From: Bacillota bacterium
GTDB taxonomy: Bacteria; Bacillota; Clostridia; Christensenellales; SZUA-584
Assembly (NCBI GenBank): GCA_023390815.1
Contig: JAEWCC010000069.1
Coordinates: forward strand, 1 to 16,421
Length of the DNA stretch: 16,421 nt
Direction: 5' to 3'
The notes beneath the pieces are model-generated. The model saw only the letters and a program-made list of their open reading frames with translations, was not told the origin of the DNA and ran no database searches. Positions within the stretch are counted from its first letter, which is position 1. Each line of letters begins with the position of its first letter. A program made the position numbers and the translations under genes. Below are positions 6,362 through 13,818 of this stretch, one piece after another.

Positions 6362-7729
6362 TTATTTCAGGAACATTCGAAGCACCTTTTCTTTTTTTGC
6401 GTCGAATGGCGCATAGCGCAGCGGCATATCCATCCACGTTTTTTTATCGACGACACTTTTATTATGCGTAAACGTATCAAATGAAAGCTTGCCGTGGTAT
6501 GCGCCCATGCCGCTCTCACCCACACCGCCAAAGCCCATATGCGGCGTCGCAAGATGGATGATCGTATCGTTGATGCAGCCGCCGCCGAACGGTACCTCGC
6601 GCATCACGCGCTTTTGCAGCGCCTTGTCAGCAGTAAACAGGTAAAGCGCAAGCGGCTTGGGACGGGATTTGATCGCCTTGATCGCTTCGTTGATATCCGT
6701 ATAGGTGAGCAGCGGAAGGATCGGCCCGAATATCTCCTGCCCCATCACAGGCGAAGCCTGCGTAATACCATCCAGCACCGTGGGCGCAATACGCAGTGTT
6801 TCGCGCTTGCTCTGCCCGCCGATCGCGATGCGTTCGCCCTCCATCAAACCCGTCAGGCGCTCGAAATGCTTCTCGCTGATGATGTGCGGCAGGTTGACAT
6901 CCTCGATACCGCCCGGGTAGAATTCCGCAATCGCGGCGCGAAGCGCTTCAATCAGCGCGTCCTTTTTGCTGGCATGCACATAAACGTAATCAGGCGCAAC
7001 GCACGTCTGACCCGCGTTGATGTATTTGCCGAAGGCAAGCCGTCTGGCGGTCAGTTTGATATCTGCGGTTTCATCAATGATGACCGGGCTCTTTCCACCC
7101 AGTTCGAGGCTCACGGGTGTGAGGTTCTTCGATGCCGCCTCCATCACAAGCTTGCCGATATCCACGCTGCCCGTGAAGAAAATATAATCGAACTTCTGCG
7201 CGAGCAGGTCGGTATTCTCGGCGCGGCCGCCCAGCACCACGGAGACGTATTCGGTCGGGTATATGCCCGAAAGGATTTCATGCAGCGCCTGCGAGGTCGC
7301 TTTGGAGTAATTGGAGGGCTTGAGTACCACCGTGTTGCCCGCGGCAATCGCGCCCGCCACCGGGTCGATGGAGAGCAGCACCGGATAATTCCACGGCGAT
7401 ATGATCAGCGCGTTGCCGTACGGTTCCGGCCAGACGAAGCTGTGCGCCGCAAACTGCGCAATCGGCGTTTTTACGGTGCGCGGGCGTGTCCAGCGCGGCA
7501 GCCCATTCATCAGGAATCGGATTTCCTCCCGGCACATGCCGATCTCGGTCATGTACGCCTCACAGCCGGATTTGCCGAGGTCCGTGTGCAGCGCGTCCAT
7601 CAGCTTGCCCTCGTGTACAGTGATCGCGTTCAGCAATGCTTTGAGCGCATCCATACGGAACTTTAAGTCCAGCGTCTTTCCGGTGTCGTAAAACGCCTTC
7701 TGCGCGGCTACAATCTCACTTGTCTTCAT
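6362..7729 (-). CDS. Class 3-like NAD(P)-dependent aldehyde dehydrogenase
   Basis: This 455-residue enzyme oxidises an aldehyde to its acid. The visible catalytic set is Asn114 in SPWNYP, Lys137 in VVLKPSN, the FFTGS segment (184-188), Glu209 in LELGGKSP and the nucleophile Cys243 in NAGQTCVAPD. The length of about 455 and the C-terminal FGGVGESGMGAYHGKLSFDTF segment fit the ALDH3/YwdH group rather than the 490-500-residue classes. The residue after KPS is Asn rather than the usual Glu that contacts the NAD ribose, so NADP use is possible. AAGGAGG lies six bases before ATG 7729, and the gene overlaps the upstream alcohol dehydrogenase by 14 bp. The pair is probably translated together and acts on successive steps with one aldehyde. 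Confidence 0.92.
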   Translation of the reverse strand: MKTSEIVAAQKAFYDTGKTLDLKFRMDALKALLNAITVHEGKLMDALHTDLGKSGCEAYMTEIGMCREEIRFLMNGLPRWTRPRTVKTPIAQFAAHSFVWPEPYGNALIISPWNYPVLLSIDPVAGAIAAGNTVVLKPSNYSKATSQALHEILSGIYPTEYVSVVLGGRAENTDLLAQKFDYIFFTGSVDIGKLVMEAASKNLTPVSLELGGKSPVIIDETADIKLTARRLAFGKYINAGQTCVAPDYVYVHASKKDALIEALRAAIAEFYPGGIEDVNLPHIISEKHFERLTGLMEGERIAIGGQSKRETLRIAPTVLDGITQASPVMGQEIFGPILPLLTYTDINEAIKAIKSRPKPLALYLFTADKALQKRVMREVPFGGGCINDTIIHLATPHMGFGGVGESGMGAYHGKLSFDTFTHNKSVVDKKTWMDMPLRYAPFDAKKEKVLRMFLK

Positions 7730-8963
7730 GGTCCGCCTCCTTGGATATGATTTGATGGATGACCGCGGTCAGCTCCGCCTCGCCGAATACGACGGGCACC
7801 GGGTACCAGGGGTTTGCTTCGGCGAGCGCCCACTTGACCATTCGCGGTATGTCTTCGGATTTAATAAAGTCAAATGTTTCGGGGATGCCCATACTGCGAT
7901 TCAGTTCTTTTACTGCCGCGATGAACGCTGCTGCGGCCTCCGCATCCGGCTTCTCCGCTACATCCAGCCCCGCCGCGAGCGCTAGCTTTTTGAGCCGAAT
8001 GTGCACAGCGCCACCGAAGGCTTCGAGTACATAGGGCAGAATCACGGCGTTCGCACGCCCATGCGGCGTGCCGTATAGCCCGCCCAGCGTGTGCGCAATG
8101 GGATGCACATAGGTGAGGCCTGCGCGTGTAAACGAGTCGCCCGCGTAAAACGACGCGAGCTGCATGTTCATCCGCGCTTCCATGTCCGCACCATTCTCAT
8201 ATGCCCGGATGACGTTGGCAAATATCAACCGCACCGCGTCCTCCGACAGGCGCTGACACCGCTTGGATACGCCCTGCGTGAGATACGCCTCCACCGCATG
8301 CGTGAGCGCGTCCATGCCCGTGTCCGCCGTAATGGCGGGCGGCAGCCCTGCAATGAGGCTTGGGTCAAGCACAGCACAAGCGGGAATTAAATGCGGATCG
8401 CTGACGGCGTATTTGTGGTGCGTATCATCATCGGTGACCACAGCGACGATCGTCACTTCGGACCCGGTGCCCGCCGTGGTCGGTACCGCGAATACGGGCG
8501 AAAGCTTTCCGCCTACTTTCAGGAAGCCGCCCATCTTTTCAATCGTCTTTTTCGGGTTCGCGATGCGCGCCGCAGCCGCCTTGGCCGTATCGATCACGCT
8601 GCCGCCGCCAAAGGCGATGAAGCCCTGGCAGCCATTGTCCAGATACGCTTTCCTTGCTGCCTCAATCATCCCAATGGTGGGGTTGGGCTTCACCGAGTCG
8701 AAAACCGTATAGCGGATACCGGCGTCCGCCAATGCGCCCAGCAGCGCATCCGGCAGATGCAGTTCCATAAGACTGTGATCCGTGACAAAAAGCAAACTGC
8801 CTGTCCCGTGCTTTTTGACCTCCTGCGGCAGCTTCAATACGCTGCCCGCGCCCTTCAGCACCACCGGCGTCGGCCATTTCAAAAACCTTGCCGCCTTATA
8901 GAAAAAGAATTGGAATACGCGATATGCCGCGGTTCGTGCATGGATCATGACGTCACCTCGCAT
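7716..8963 (-). CDS. Iron-containing alcohol dehydrogenase
   Basis: This 415-residue group III alcohol dehydrogenase interconverts an alcohol and an aldehyde with NAD(P). It has GGGSVIDTAKA (119-129, nucleotide binding), VPTTAGTGSEVT (160-171), and the Fe ligands Asp218 and His222 in GMDALTHAVEAY, His287 in VHPIAH and His301 in GTPHG. All four ligands are intact. A second ATG at 8948, five codons in, has AGGTGA just upstream and may be the true start; the region ahead of 8963 shows no good ribosome binding site. The N-terminal 30 residues are aromatic and basic (RVFQFFFYKAARFLKW), as in a subgroup of these enzymes. It is first in a two-gene operon with the aldehyde dehydrogenase. The substrate is not evident; lactaldehyde from deoxysugar catabolism is one possibility. 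Confidence 0.93.
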   Translation of the reverse strand: MRGDVMIHARTAAYRVFQFFFYKAARFLKWPTPVVLKGAGSVLKLPQEVKKHGTGSLLFVTDHSLMELHLPDALLGALADAGIRYTVFDSVKPNPTIGMIEAARKAYLDNGCQGFIAFGGGSVIDTAKAAAARIANPKKTIEKMGGFLKVGGKLSPVFAVPTTAGTGSEVTIVAVVTDDDTHHKYAVSDPHLIPACAVLDPSLIAGLPPAITADTGMDALTHAVEAYLTQGVSKRCQRLSEDAVRLIFANVIRAYENGADMEARMNMQLASFYAGDSFTRAGLTYVHPIAHTLGGLYGTPHGRANAVILPYVLEAFGGAVHIRLKKLALAAGLDVAEKPDAEAAAAFIAAVKELNRSMGIPETFDFIKSEDIPRMVKWALAEANPWYPVPVVFGEAELTAVIHQIISKEADHEDK

Positions 8964-9077
8964 TCATTTTCTTGCGTCCAACGTCTCAATTGCAACAGGT
9001 TGTCCGGTAACTGGCTTTAACTATGGATATGCGTGGATGGGATGATTTATGGCTTCTGCGCCGGGAATCCTCACCTT

Positions 9078-9106
9078 ATTTTACCGTGCGGACAGGGCTT
9101 TGTCAA
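9078..9106 (-). promoter_or_regulatory. Sigma-A-type promoter of the alcohol/aldehyde dehydrogenase operon
   Basis: On the minus strand, TTGACA (9101-9106), 17-bp spacer, TAAAAT (9078-9083): an almost ideal housekeeping promoter. It lies just beyond the terminator of the upstream regulator gene and gives a leader of about 110 nt. I recognise no riboswitch in that leader. Confidence 0.82.
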
Positions 9107-9121
9107 AAGGCATACACAAAA

Positions 9122-9143
9122 CGCGCCTCCATTTTGGGGCGCG
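9122..9143 (-). terminator. Terminator of the LacI-SBP regulator gene
   Basis: An eight-bp stem CGCGCCTC/GGGGCGCG (9122-9129 with 9136-9143), including one G-T wobble, starts eight bases past the regulator's stop codon. On the minus strand it is followed by TTTTGTG. It insulates the regulator from the dehydrogenase operon. Confidence 0.7.
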
Positions 9144-9151
9144 GCCTCCCG

Positions 9152-11416
9152 CTAGTAGTTATAACTGCGAAACAGCACCGTCAGGTCTTCGTGCGTGCGC
9201 GATATGGCTGAGGCGACATCCGTTTTATCGTCGATGAGGTCCGTGGCGTGCCGGAACAAAATCGAGTCGATCTTGTCCTGAGATATGATCTGCCGGCCGC
9301 TCTTGTAGGGTGGGATGACGGGCATGGTGTATTTATATGCCGCCTGGTAAAGCGGCAGCCAGGGATACAGCGTGATCAATTCATCGTTGGTGAACAGGCT
9401 GTTGATGGCGGGCTGGCCGCCCAGCAGCGTGAAGTAATTGGCGTTCTCCTCCGTCGCCGTCCATTGCAGAAACTTCAGGGCATCGTCCTTCTTTTCAGAA
9501 CGCGCGTTGACGCCGAAGCTCCATCCACCGAGAATCGGCGTGCGGCCGGGGATCAGACTGTAACCGATATCACCGATCATGCTGACCGTCCGAAGGTCCG
9601 TAATATTGGTCAAAAATGACGGGTATGTAATCAGCATCGCGGTATCGCCATTGACGAAATCAGACACCACGCTGATATCCGTCGCAGTTCTGTAGTCGGG
9701 CTTGGCAAACTTGAGAGCGCTCTTAAAGTTCACATATGCCTTAAGCGCCTGCGGCGAGTCGAACACGACGTTCATCTGCTTGTCATACACGCGCCCGCCG
9801 TAGGAGAACAGCCGCATGTAAATCTCCGGCACCATGCACTCCTTATACGCGGCGGGGATGGAAGTACCATAGTGCACCCGATTTTCCGGCGAGTCGCAGG
9901 TGGTGAAAAACTCGGCGATTGCCCCAAACTCCTTCCACGTGCGCGGCGGCACGAGGTTCGAATTGTAGCGCTTTGCGTATTCCGCGCCGAGCGTATGGTT
10001 CTCGAACAGGTCCTTGCGGTAGTAAAGAATCTGCGGGGCGTACATAAACGGCAGCCCGTAATAACGGCCCTCGAACTCGCTGAAATATTTGAGGCAGCCC
10101 GGCAAAAATATACTTTCGTCGAATGAGGCGTCGCGGACATAGCCGGTAATATCCGCGAGGATACCCGACGACGCGAGGTAATACAGCCATGGGATATCGA
10201 ACATGTACACGTCCGACTGCTTCTCCGCCGAAGCCGATGCTTCGGACATGATACGGTCGAACAGATAGCGGTGCGGCAAAATCTCCACATTCGCCCTGAT
10301 GCCCGTCGCATTCTCGAAGTGCGGCAGAAACCCCTGGATCGCCCAGGTCTGCGGCGTGTCGAGGAACAATATGTTGATCTCGCGCGTGGGCGCCTTCCGC
10401 GGTGCCGAAACCTGCTGCAGGTCGGATACCGAGAGGTCGGGAACGCGGTCCCCCAAGATCACGACCGACTTTTCGTGCGTCTTAGGCGACTTAATCTGCT
10501 TTTTAAGCAGGCCTGCAGCGGTCTCGCCCATCTGGATCGCGGGGCGTACGGTGGACACGGAGGCAAACGTATGTGTGTAGCGGTTCCAATGCTCCTCCCC
10601 CAGCGTAATCACGGGGATCTCTTCTCTGCGATAGCCGAGCAGCGTGAGCGCCTCGATGATACCCATCGCGGAAAGCTCCGACGTGGCGAGTATCACGTCC
10701 GGCTGCGATGTTTTGAGCAGGTTGATCGTCTGTTGAAAGGCCTTCTCCTTGTTCAGCACATTGCTCGTGATACAGGCAGGGTCCGCTTTTTGGCCTGCTG
10801 CGGCGTAAGCTTCCCGGTAGCCTTCGACGCACTCGTTTTCGCAATAGAACGACCGGGGGCCGGTAAACAGGTGGATGCGCCGCTTGCCGAGCGCGAGCAG
10901 ATCGCGCACCAGCTTGGCCGCCGTGCGCCGGTTGTCGAACGCCACGAAGTTGCTGTCCAAGCTGCCGATCATGCGGTCGATCAGCACCAGCGGCCTGTCC
11001 TTGCTGATGAACCGCTCGTAATAATACTGCCAGTCGTCCGGGATACAGGTAACGAGGATCAATCCGCAGATGTTCTTCTTGATCAGGTTATCCACGATAT
11101 TGCGTTCCACATCCGGGATGTCGTACGAGAACGCTAGGTTTAAAAAGTTGTTGCTGTTCTGAAACGCGTGCTCGATGCCCTGAAATATCTGCGAATAATA
11201 CGAATCGCTGAGATTGGGCAGTATCACGCCCACGTCGTTATAGATATTGGATTTGAGGCTCTTGGCCAGTAGGTTCTGCGTATAGCCCAATTGCTCGATC
11301 GCCTGCTTGATGCGCTGCTCCGCCGCGGCGCTGACCGGCCTCGTCTTGTTGATATAGTTGGATACGGTTGCAATGGATACGCCGGCTGCCGACGCCACAT
11401 CCTTGATGGTTGCCAT
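9152..11416 (-). CDS. LacI-type regulator fused to a solute-binding-protein domain
   Basis: This is a single uninterrupted 754-residue frame. Residues 1-57 are a LacI helix-turn-helix and hinge (TIKDVASAAGVSIATVSNYI; hinge LLAKSLKS). Residues 60 to about 335 are a LacI-type periplasmic-binding-like domain (DVGVILPNLSDSYYSQIFQG; VILATSELSAMGIIEAL; VITLGEE). From about 346 to about 720 there is a second binding module like ABC-transporter solute-binding proteins of family 1 (ILFLDTPQTWAIQGFLPHFE; DVYMFDIPWLYYLASSGIL; YYGLPFMYAPQILYYRKDLF). Ordinary LacI regulators are about 330-350 residues. There is no signal peptide or lipobox, so the extra domain is cytoplasmic and probably senses a sugar or oligosaccharide. 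The gene diverges from the glycoside hydrolase operon, with operator-like sites between. GGAG lies eight bases before ATG 11416. Whether it represses or activates cannot be told from sequence. Confidence 0.9.
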   Translation of the reverse strand: MATIKDVASAAGVSIATVSNYINKTRPVSAAAEQRIKQAIEQLGYTQNLLAKSLKSNIYNDVGVILPNLSDSYYSQIFQGIEHAFQNSNNFLNLAFSYDIPDVERNIVDNLIKKNICGLILVTCIPDDWQYYYERFISKDRPLVLIDRMIGSLDSNFVAFDNRRTAAKLVRDLLALGKRRIHLFTGPRSFYCENECVEGYREAYAAAGQKADPACITSNVLNKEKAFQQTINLLKTSQPDVILATSELSAMGIIEALTLLGYRREEIPVITLGEEHWNRYTHTFASVSTVRPAIQMGETAAGLLKKQIKSPKTHEKSVVILGDRVPDLSVSDLQQVSAPRKAPTREINILFLDTPQTWAIQGFLPHFENATGIRANVEILPHRYLFDRIMSEASASAEKQSDVYMFDIPWLYYLASSGILADITGYVRDASFDESIFLPGCLKYFSEFEGRYYGLPFMYAPQILYYRKDLFENHTLGAEYAKRYNSNLVPPRTWKEFGAIAEFFTTCDSPENRVHYGTSIPAAYKECMVPEIYMRLFSYGGRVYDKQMNVVFDSPQALKAYVNFKSALKFAKPDYRTATDISVVSDFVNGDTAMLITYPSFLTNITDLRTVSMIGDIGYSLIPGRTPILGGWSFGVNARSEKKDDALKFLQWTATEENANYFTLLGGQPAINSLFTNDELITLYPWLPLYQAAYKYTMPVIPPYKSGRQIISQDKIDSILFRHATDLIDDKTDVASAISRTHEDLTVLFRSYNY

Positions 11417-11472
11417 AGTAAAACTCCGTGTTGCATCAAATTTCTTACGAACTCTTGTCCTTAGTTATAACA

Positions 11473-11503
11473 TAAAACGTATTAAAAATGAATATAAACG
11501 TTT
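11473..11503. promoter_or_regulatory. Two operator-like palindromes for the LacI-type regulator
   Basis: TAAAACGTATTA (11473-11484, 10 of 12 positions symmetric) and AAACGTTT (11496-11503, perfect) both centre on CG, as LacI-family operators do. Their centres are 21 bp apart, about two helical turns. They lie in the 197-bp divergent gap 11417-11613, nearer the regulator, where they would cover its likely promoter (TTCATT, 17 bp, TATAAC at 11464-11469, weak). Confidence 0.55.
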
Positions 11504-11536
11504 CAATTTAATTTATACCGGACTCGTCCGCAATCA

Positions 11537-11565
11537 TTGACGCTCAAATCCATTTTGTTTATCAT
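11537..11565 (+). promoter_or_regulatory. Sigma-A-type promoter of the glycoside hydrolase operon
   Basis: TTGACG (11537-11542), 17-bp spacer, TATCAT (11560-11565). It lies 48 bp upstream of the ATG at 11614, which is preceded by GCGGAGG. The operator-like pair lies 33-64 bp upstream of the -35 box, so direct blocking would need looping or further sites. Confidence 0.65.
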
Positions 11566-11613
11566 GAATACAGAGCAAATCTGACGAAGCCGGATCGAAG
11601 CGGAGGTATCCAT

Positions 11614-13713
11614 ATGATCAATTTACTGCCCGAACCAAAACAATTGCGCGACCTCGGCGGATTGACACAGCCCTTTAAAAAGATATGTTTTGCGGCGGAG
11701 AGCGGTGCGGATGCTGCCCCGCTCATCGAGCTTGCGAGGTTGCGCTTCTGGAATCACCGGGGGATCGAATTTTGCCGGTGCAGCGAAGCCTGTGCGGGCA
11801 GCATCCTGCTGCGCGTCGTGCCTTCCCTTGGCGGGATAACGACGGATCATCCGGAACTGTTCTTATCCCAGGGTTATCACCTCAATATCGCGCCGACCGA
11901 AATCACATTGCGATACGAAAACAACGCCGGGTATATCAACGGCCTCACAAGCATCAAGCAGCTGCTGAAGCAGGGCGAGCACAATTACCGCCTGCCGCTC
12001 TGCGAAATCACGGACTACCCGTCGCTGCCGGTACGCGCGGTCGCACCCACGTTCTCATGGTACGCGGGATACGGACGCCTCGGTTTCGACTGCCAGCTTT
12101 GGGGTTACGACCAGTGGGTCGAGTTCATCAATGTCTGCCTCGACAACAAGATCAACCAGATGAACATGGTCATGTACGGCTACTGGCCGTTTGAGATGGA
12201 GAAATATCCCGAAACGGTACTGCGAAACGTGCCGATCGAAATATGGAACGCGGAGAACCGTATGTGGCTCACGCTGCGCTACACGCATCCGAACCTTGAA
12301 AAGCCGTATCTCGCGGAGCTCATTCAGTACGCGCACCGGTTCGATTTCAAGCTGTTCGCTTACGTCGGGCTCAATTCCTACAACGGGGCCTTCAGCATCA
12401 AGCACCGCGAGGCGCGCCAGAAAGCGCCTGCAACCGAGAAATTCCTCAACGACTTTGACTCGCTGTGCCTTTCTTACCCGGGCAATGTGGAATATATCCT
12501 CGATTGCATGCGGCGCATCGCGGAGCTTGGCTTCGACGGTTTCACGCTGGAGGAGAGCGAGGAAGGCTTCTGGTACTGCGAGTGCGATGAGTGCAAGCGC
12601 CGCTGGCATGCTACGACGCATACGCCGGGCGAGGCCAAACACAAGGCAAACTTCTGGCTGCTCGATCAGATCTATAAGGCAGTGCGTGAAGTGAACCCGG
12701 ATGTGGTAATCGGCATCCGGGGGTTCCGCCAGCCTCCGCTCGAGAAAGACCCCGCTTTCCTGAAGGAGTGCGTGGACTCGATGCCGCAGGACATCATGCT
12801 GTTCTGGGCGCCGGGGCTCTATGTGCCGGAGGCGGAGTTTGAGAAATGGTGCAAGGCGTTCGGTCCGCACCGCATCTGGGCGCGCGATACGGAGTCCAAC
12901 GCGATCACCTCGACGATGGGACGGCTGTACCGCACATTCAAGTCGAACGTCATCCGCGGCGAGGAGGAGGTCAACCAGCAGTACATTGAGGAGGACATCC
13001 GCCAGCACAAGGGCAGCGTGCGCATGGGCGTACACGGCATCAACGGCTTTATGTTTGAATGGTACGGGCTGTTTATGCACCTGTTCGCGCACGGCAACTA
13101 CGGCTGGGGCTCCATGATGGACGAGGAAGAATTCTACCGGAAGGCGTGCGACTTAAACTTCGGTGAACTGGGCGAAAAGGTGCTCTATGTGATGCGCAAT
13201 ATCATCACGATTCACGAAAGCCAGATTCCGCTCTACACCACGCCATTCCCGTTCCAGAAGAACCGAATGACGAATGCGGATATCCCCGCGATCATGGCGG
13301 CAAAGGCCAACCACCCGCACATCATGGCGCTCATCGAGGAGCTGCGCGACAAGGCGTATGACGACATCAAGCTGCGCCCCTGGCTGCCGCACTTTGACAA
13401 GCTCTGGAACGCGGAGAGAAGAAACGTGGTGATCTACGACCTCGTGCTCACAGCGCTGCGCTACGAGGACGAGAAGGACCCCAAAGAAAAGGATGCCATT
13501 CTGGACGAGATCCTCTACCTCAACGAGATGGATTTCGACATCGCCAAAGAGGTGTTTTTCGATATCAACCCCGTCGGCGAGACGGGCGTGAAGAGCTGCA
13601 TGTTCCCGTATCATGAGATCAAGCGGCTTGTCCACAACATCCGGCACCCGGAAGCGCCCGATAACGACGTCATCTGCTCGGGCGTGGAGGCGCTTGGCTG
13701 GCTGTGGCTGTAG
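11614..13713 (+). CDS. Cytoplasmic glycoside hydrolase with GH20b N-terminal domain
   Basis: The 699-residue protein has three regions. Residues 1 to about 130 look like the GH20b alpha/beta domain (INLLPEPKQL start; YHLNIAPTEITLRYENNAGY; INGLTSIKQLL). Residues about 135-460 look like a TIM barrel (RAVAPTFSWYAGYG; NKINQMNMVMYGYWPF; FDGFTLEESEEGF at about 307-319). The rest, to 699, is probably helical. The GH20b domain precedes the catalytic barrel in GH20 hexosaminidases and resembles the N-terminal domain of GH67 alpha-glucuronidases. The acidic cluster at 313-317 is the best candidate for catalytic residues. Just after it is CECDECKRRW, a Cys-x-Cys-x2-Cys motif also seen in DUF4838-type proteins. 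There is no signal peptide, so the substrate must be imported first. The exact sugar specificity is unknown. Confidence 0.72.
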   Translation: MINLLPEPKQLRDLGGLTQPFKKICFAAESGADAAPLIELARLRFWNHRGIEFCRCSEACAGSILLRVVPSLGGITTDHPELFLSQGYHLNIAPTEITLRYENNAGYINGLTSIKQLLKQGEHNYRLPLCEITDYPSLPVRAVAPTFSWYAGYGRLGFDCQLWGYDQWVEFINVCLDNKINQMNMVMYGYWPFEMEKYPETVLRNVPIEIWNAENRMWLTLRYTHPNLEKPYLAELIQYAHRFDFKLFAYVGLNSYNGAFSIKHREARQKAPATEKFLNDFDSLCLSYPGNVEYILDCMRRIAELGFDGFTLEESEEGFWYCECDECKRRWHATTHTPGEAKHKANFWLLDQIYKAVREVNPDVVIGIRGFRQPPLEKDPAFLKECVDSMPQDIMLFWAPGLYVPEAEFEKWCKAFGPHRIWARDTESNAITSTMGRLYRTFKSNVIRGEEEVNQQYIEEDIRQHKGSVRMGVHGINGFMFEWYGLFMHLFAHGNYGWGSMMDEEEFYRKACDLNFGELGEKVLYVMRNIITIHESQIPLYTTPFPFQKNRMTNADIPAIMAAKANHPHIMALIEELRDKAYDDIKLRPWLPHFDKLWNAERRNVVIYDLVLTALRYEDEKDPKEKDAILDEILYLNEMDFDIAKEVFFDINPVGETGVKSCMFPYHEIKRLVHNIRHPEAPDNDVICSGVEALGWLWL

Positions 13714-13758
13714 ATAAAACCACGTCGGCCTTTAACAGATTAAAAGTTTGCAGCTGCG

Positions 13759-13782
13759 GGGAGCTACGCTTATGAAGTTCCC
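13759..13782 (+). other. Intercistronic hairpin, hydrolase / M24 gene
   Basis: A seven-bp stem GGGAGCT/AGTTCCC (13759-13765 with 13776-13782, one G-T wobble) lies in the 105-bp gap 13714-13818. It has no T tract. It may stabilise the upstream message or mark a processing site. No promoter was evident in the gap. Confidence 0.4.
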
Positions 13783-13818
13783 GGCGGGCGAAAACCAACA
13801 GATAAAAGGAGTAAAACC

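Noticed and set aside
6494..7666. Long plus-strand frame of 390 codons.
   Set aside because: It is a shadow antisense to the aldehyde dehydrogenase, which has all catalytic residues; the shadow is rich in Arg and His with no recognisable motif.
8964..9077. The roughly 110-nt leader of the dehydrogenase operon as a riboswitch.
   Set aside because: No conserved riboswitch core or terminator-antiterminator pair could be recognised by eye.
12055..13092. Minus-strand frame of 345 codons.
   Set aside because: It lies wholly opposite the glycoside hydrolase and has the composition of a GC-driven shadow frame.
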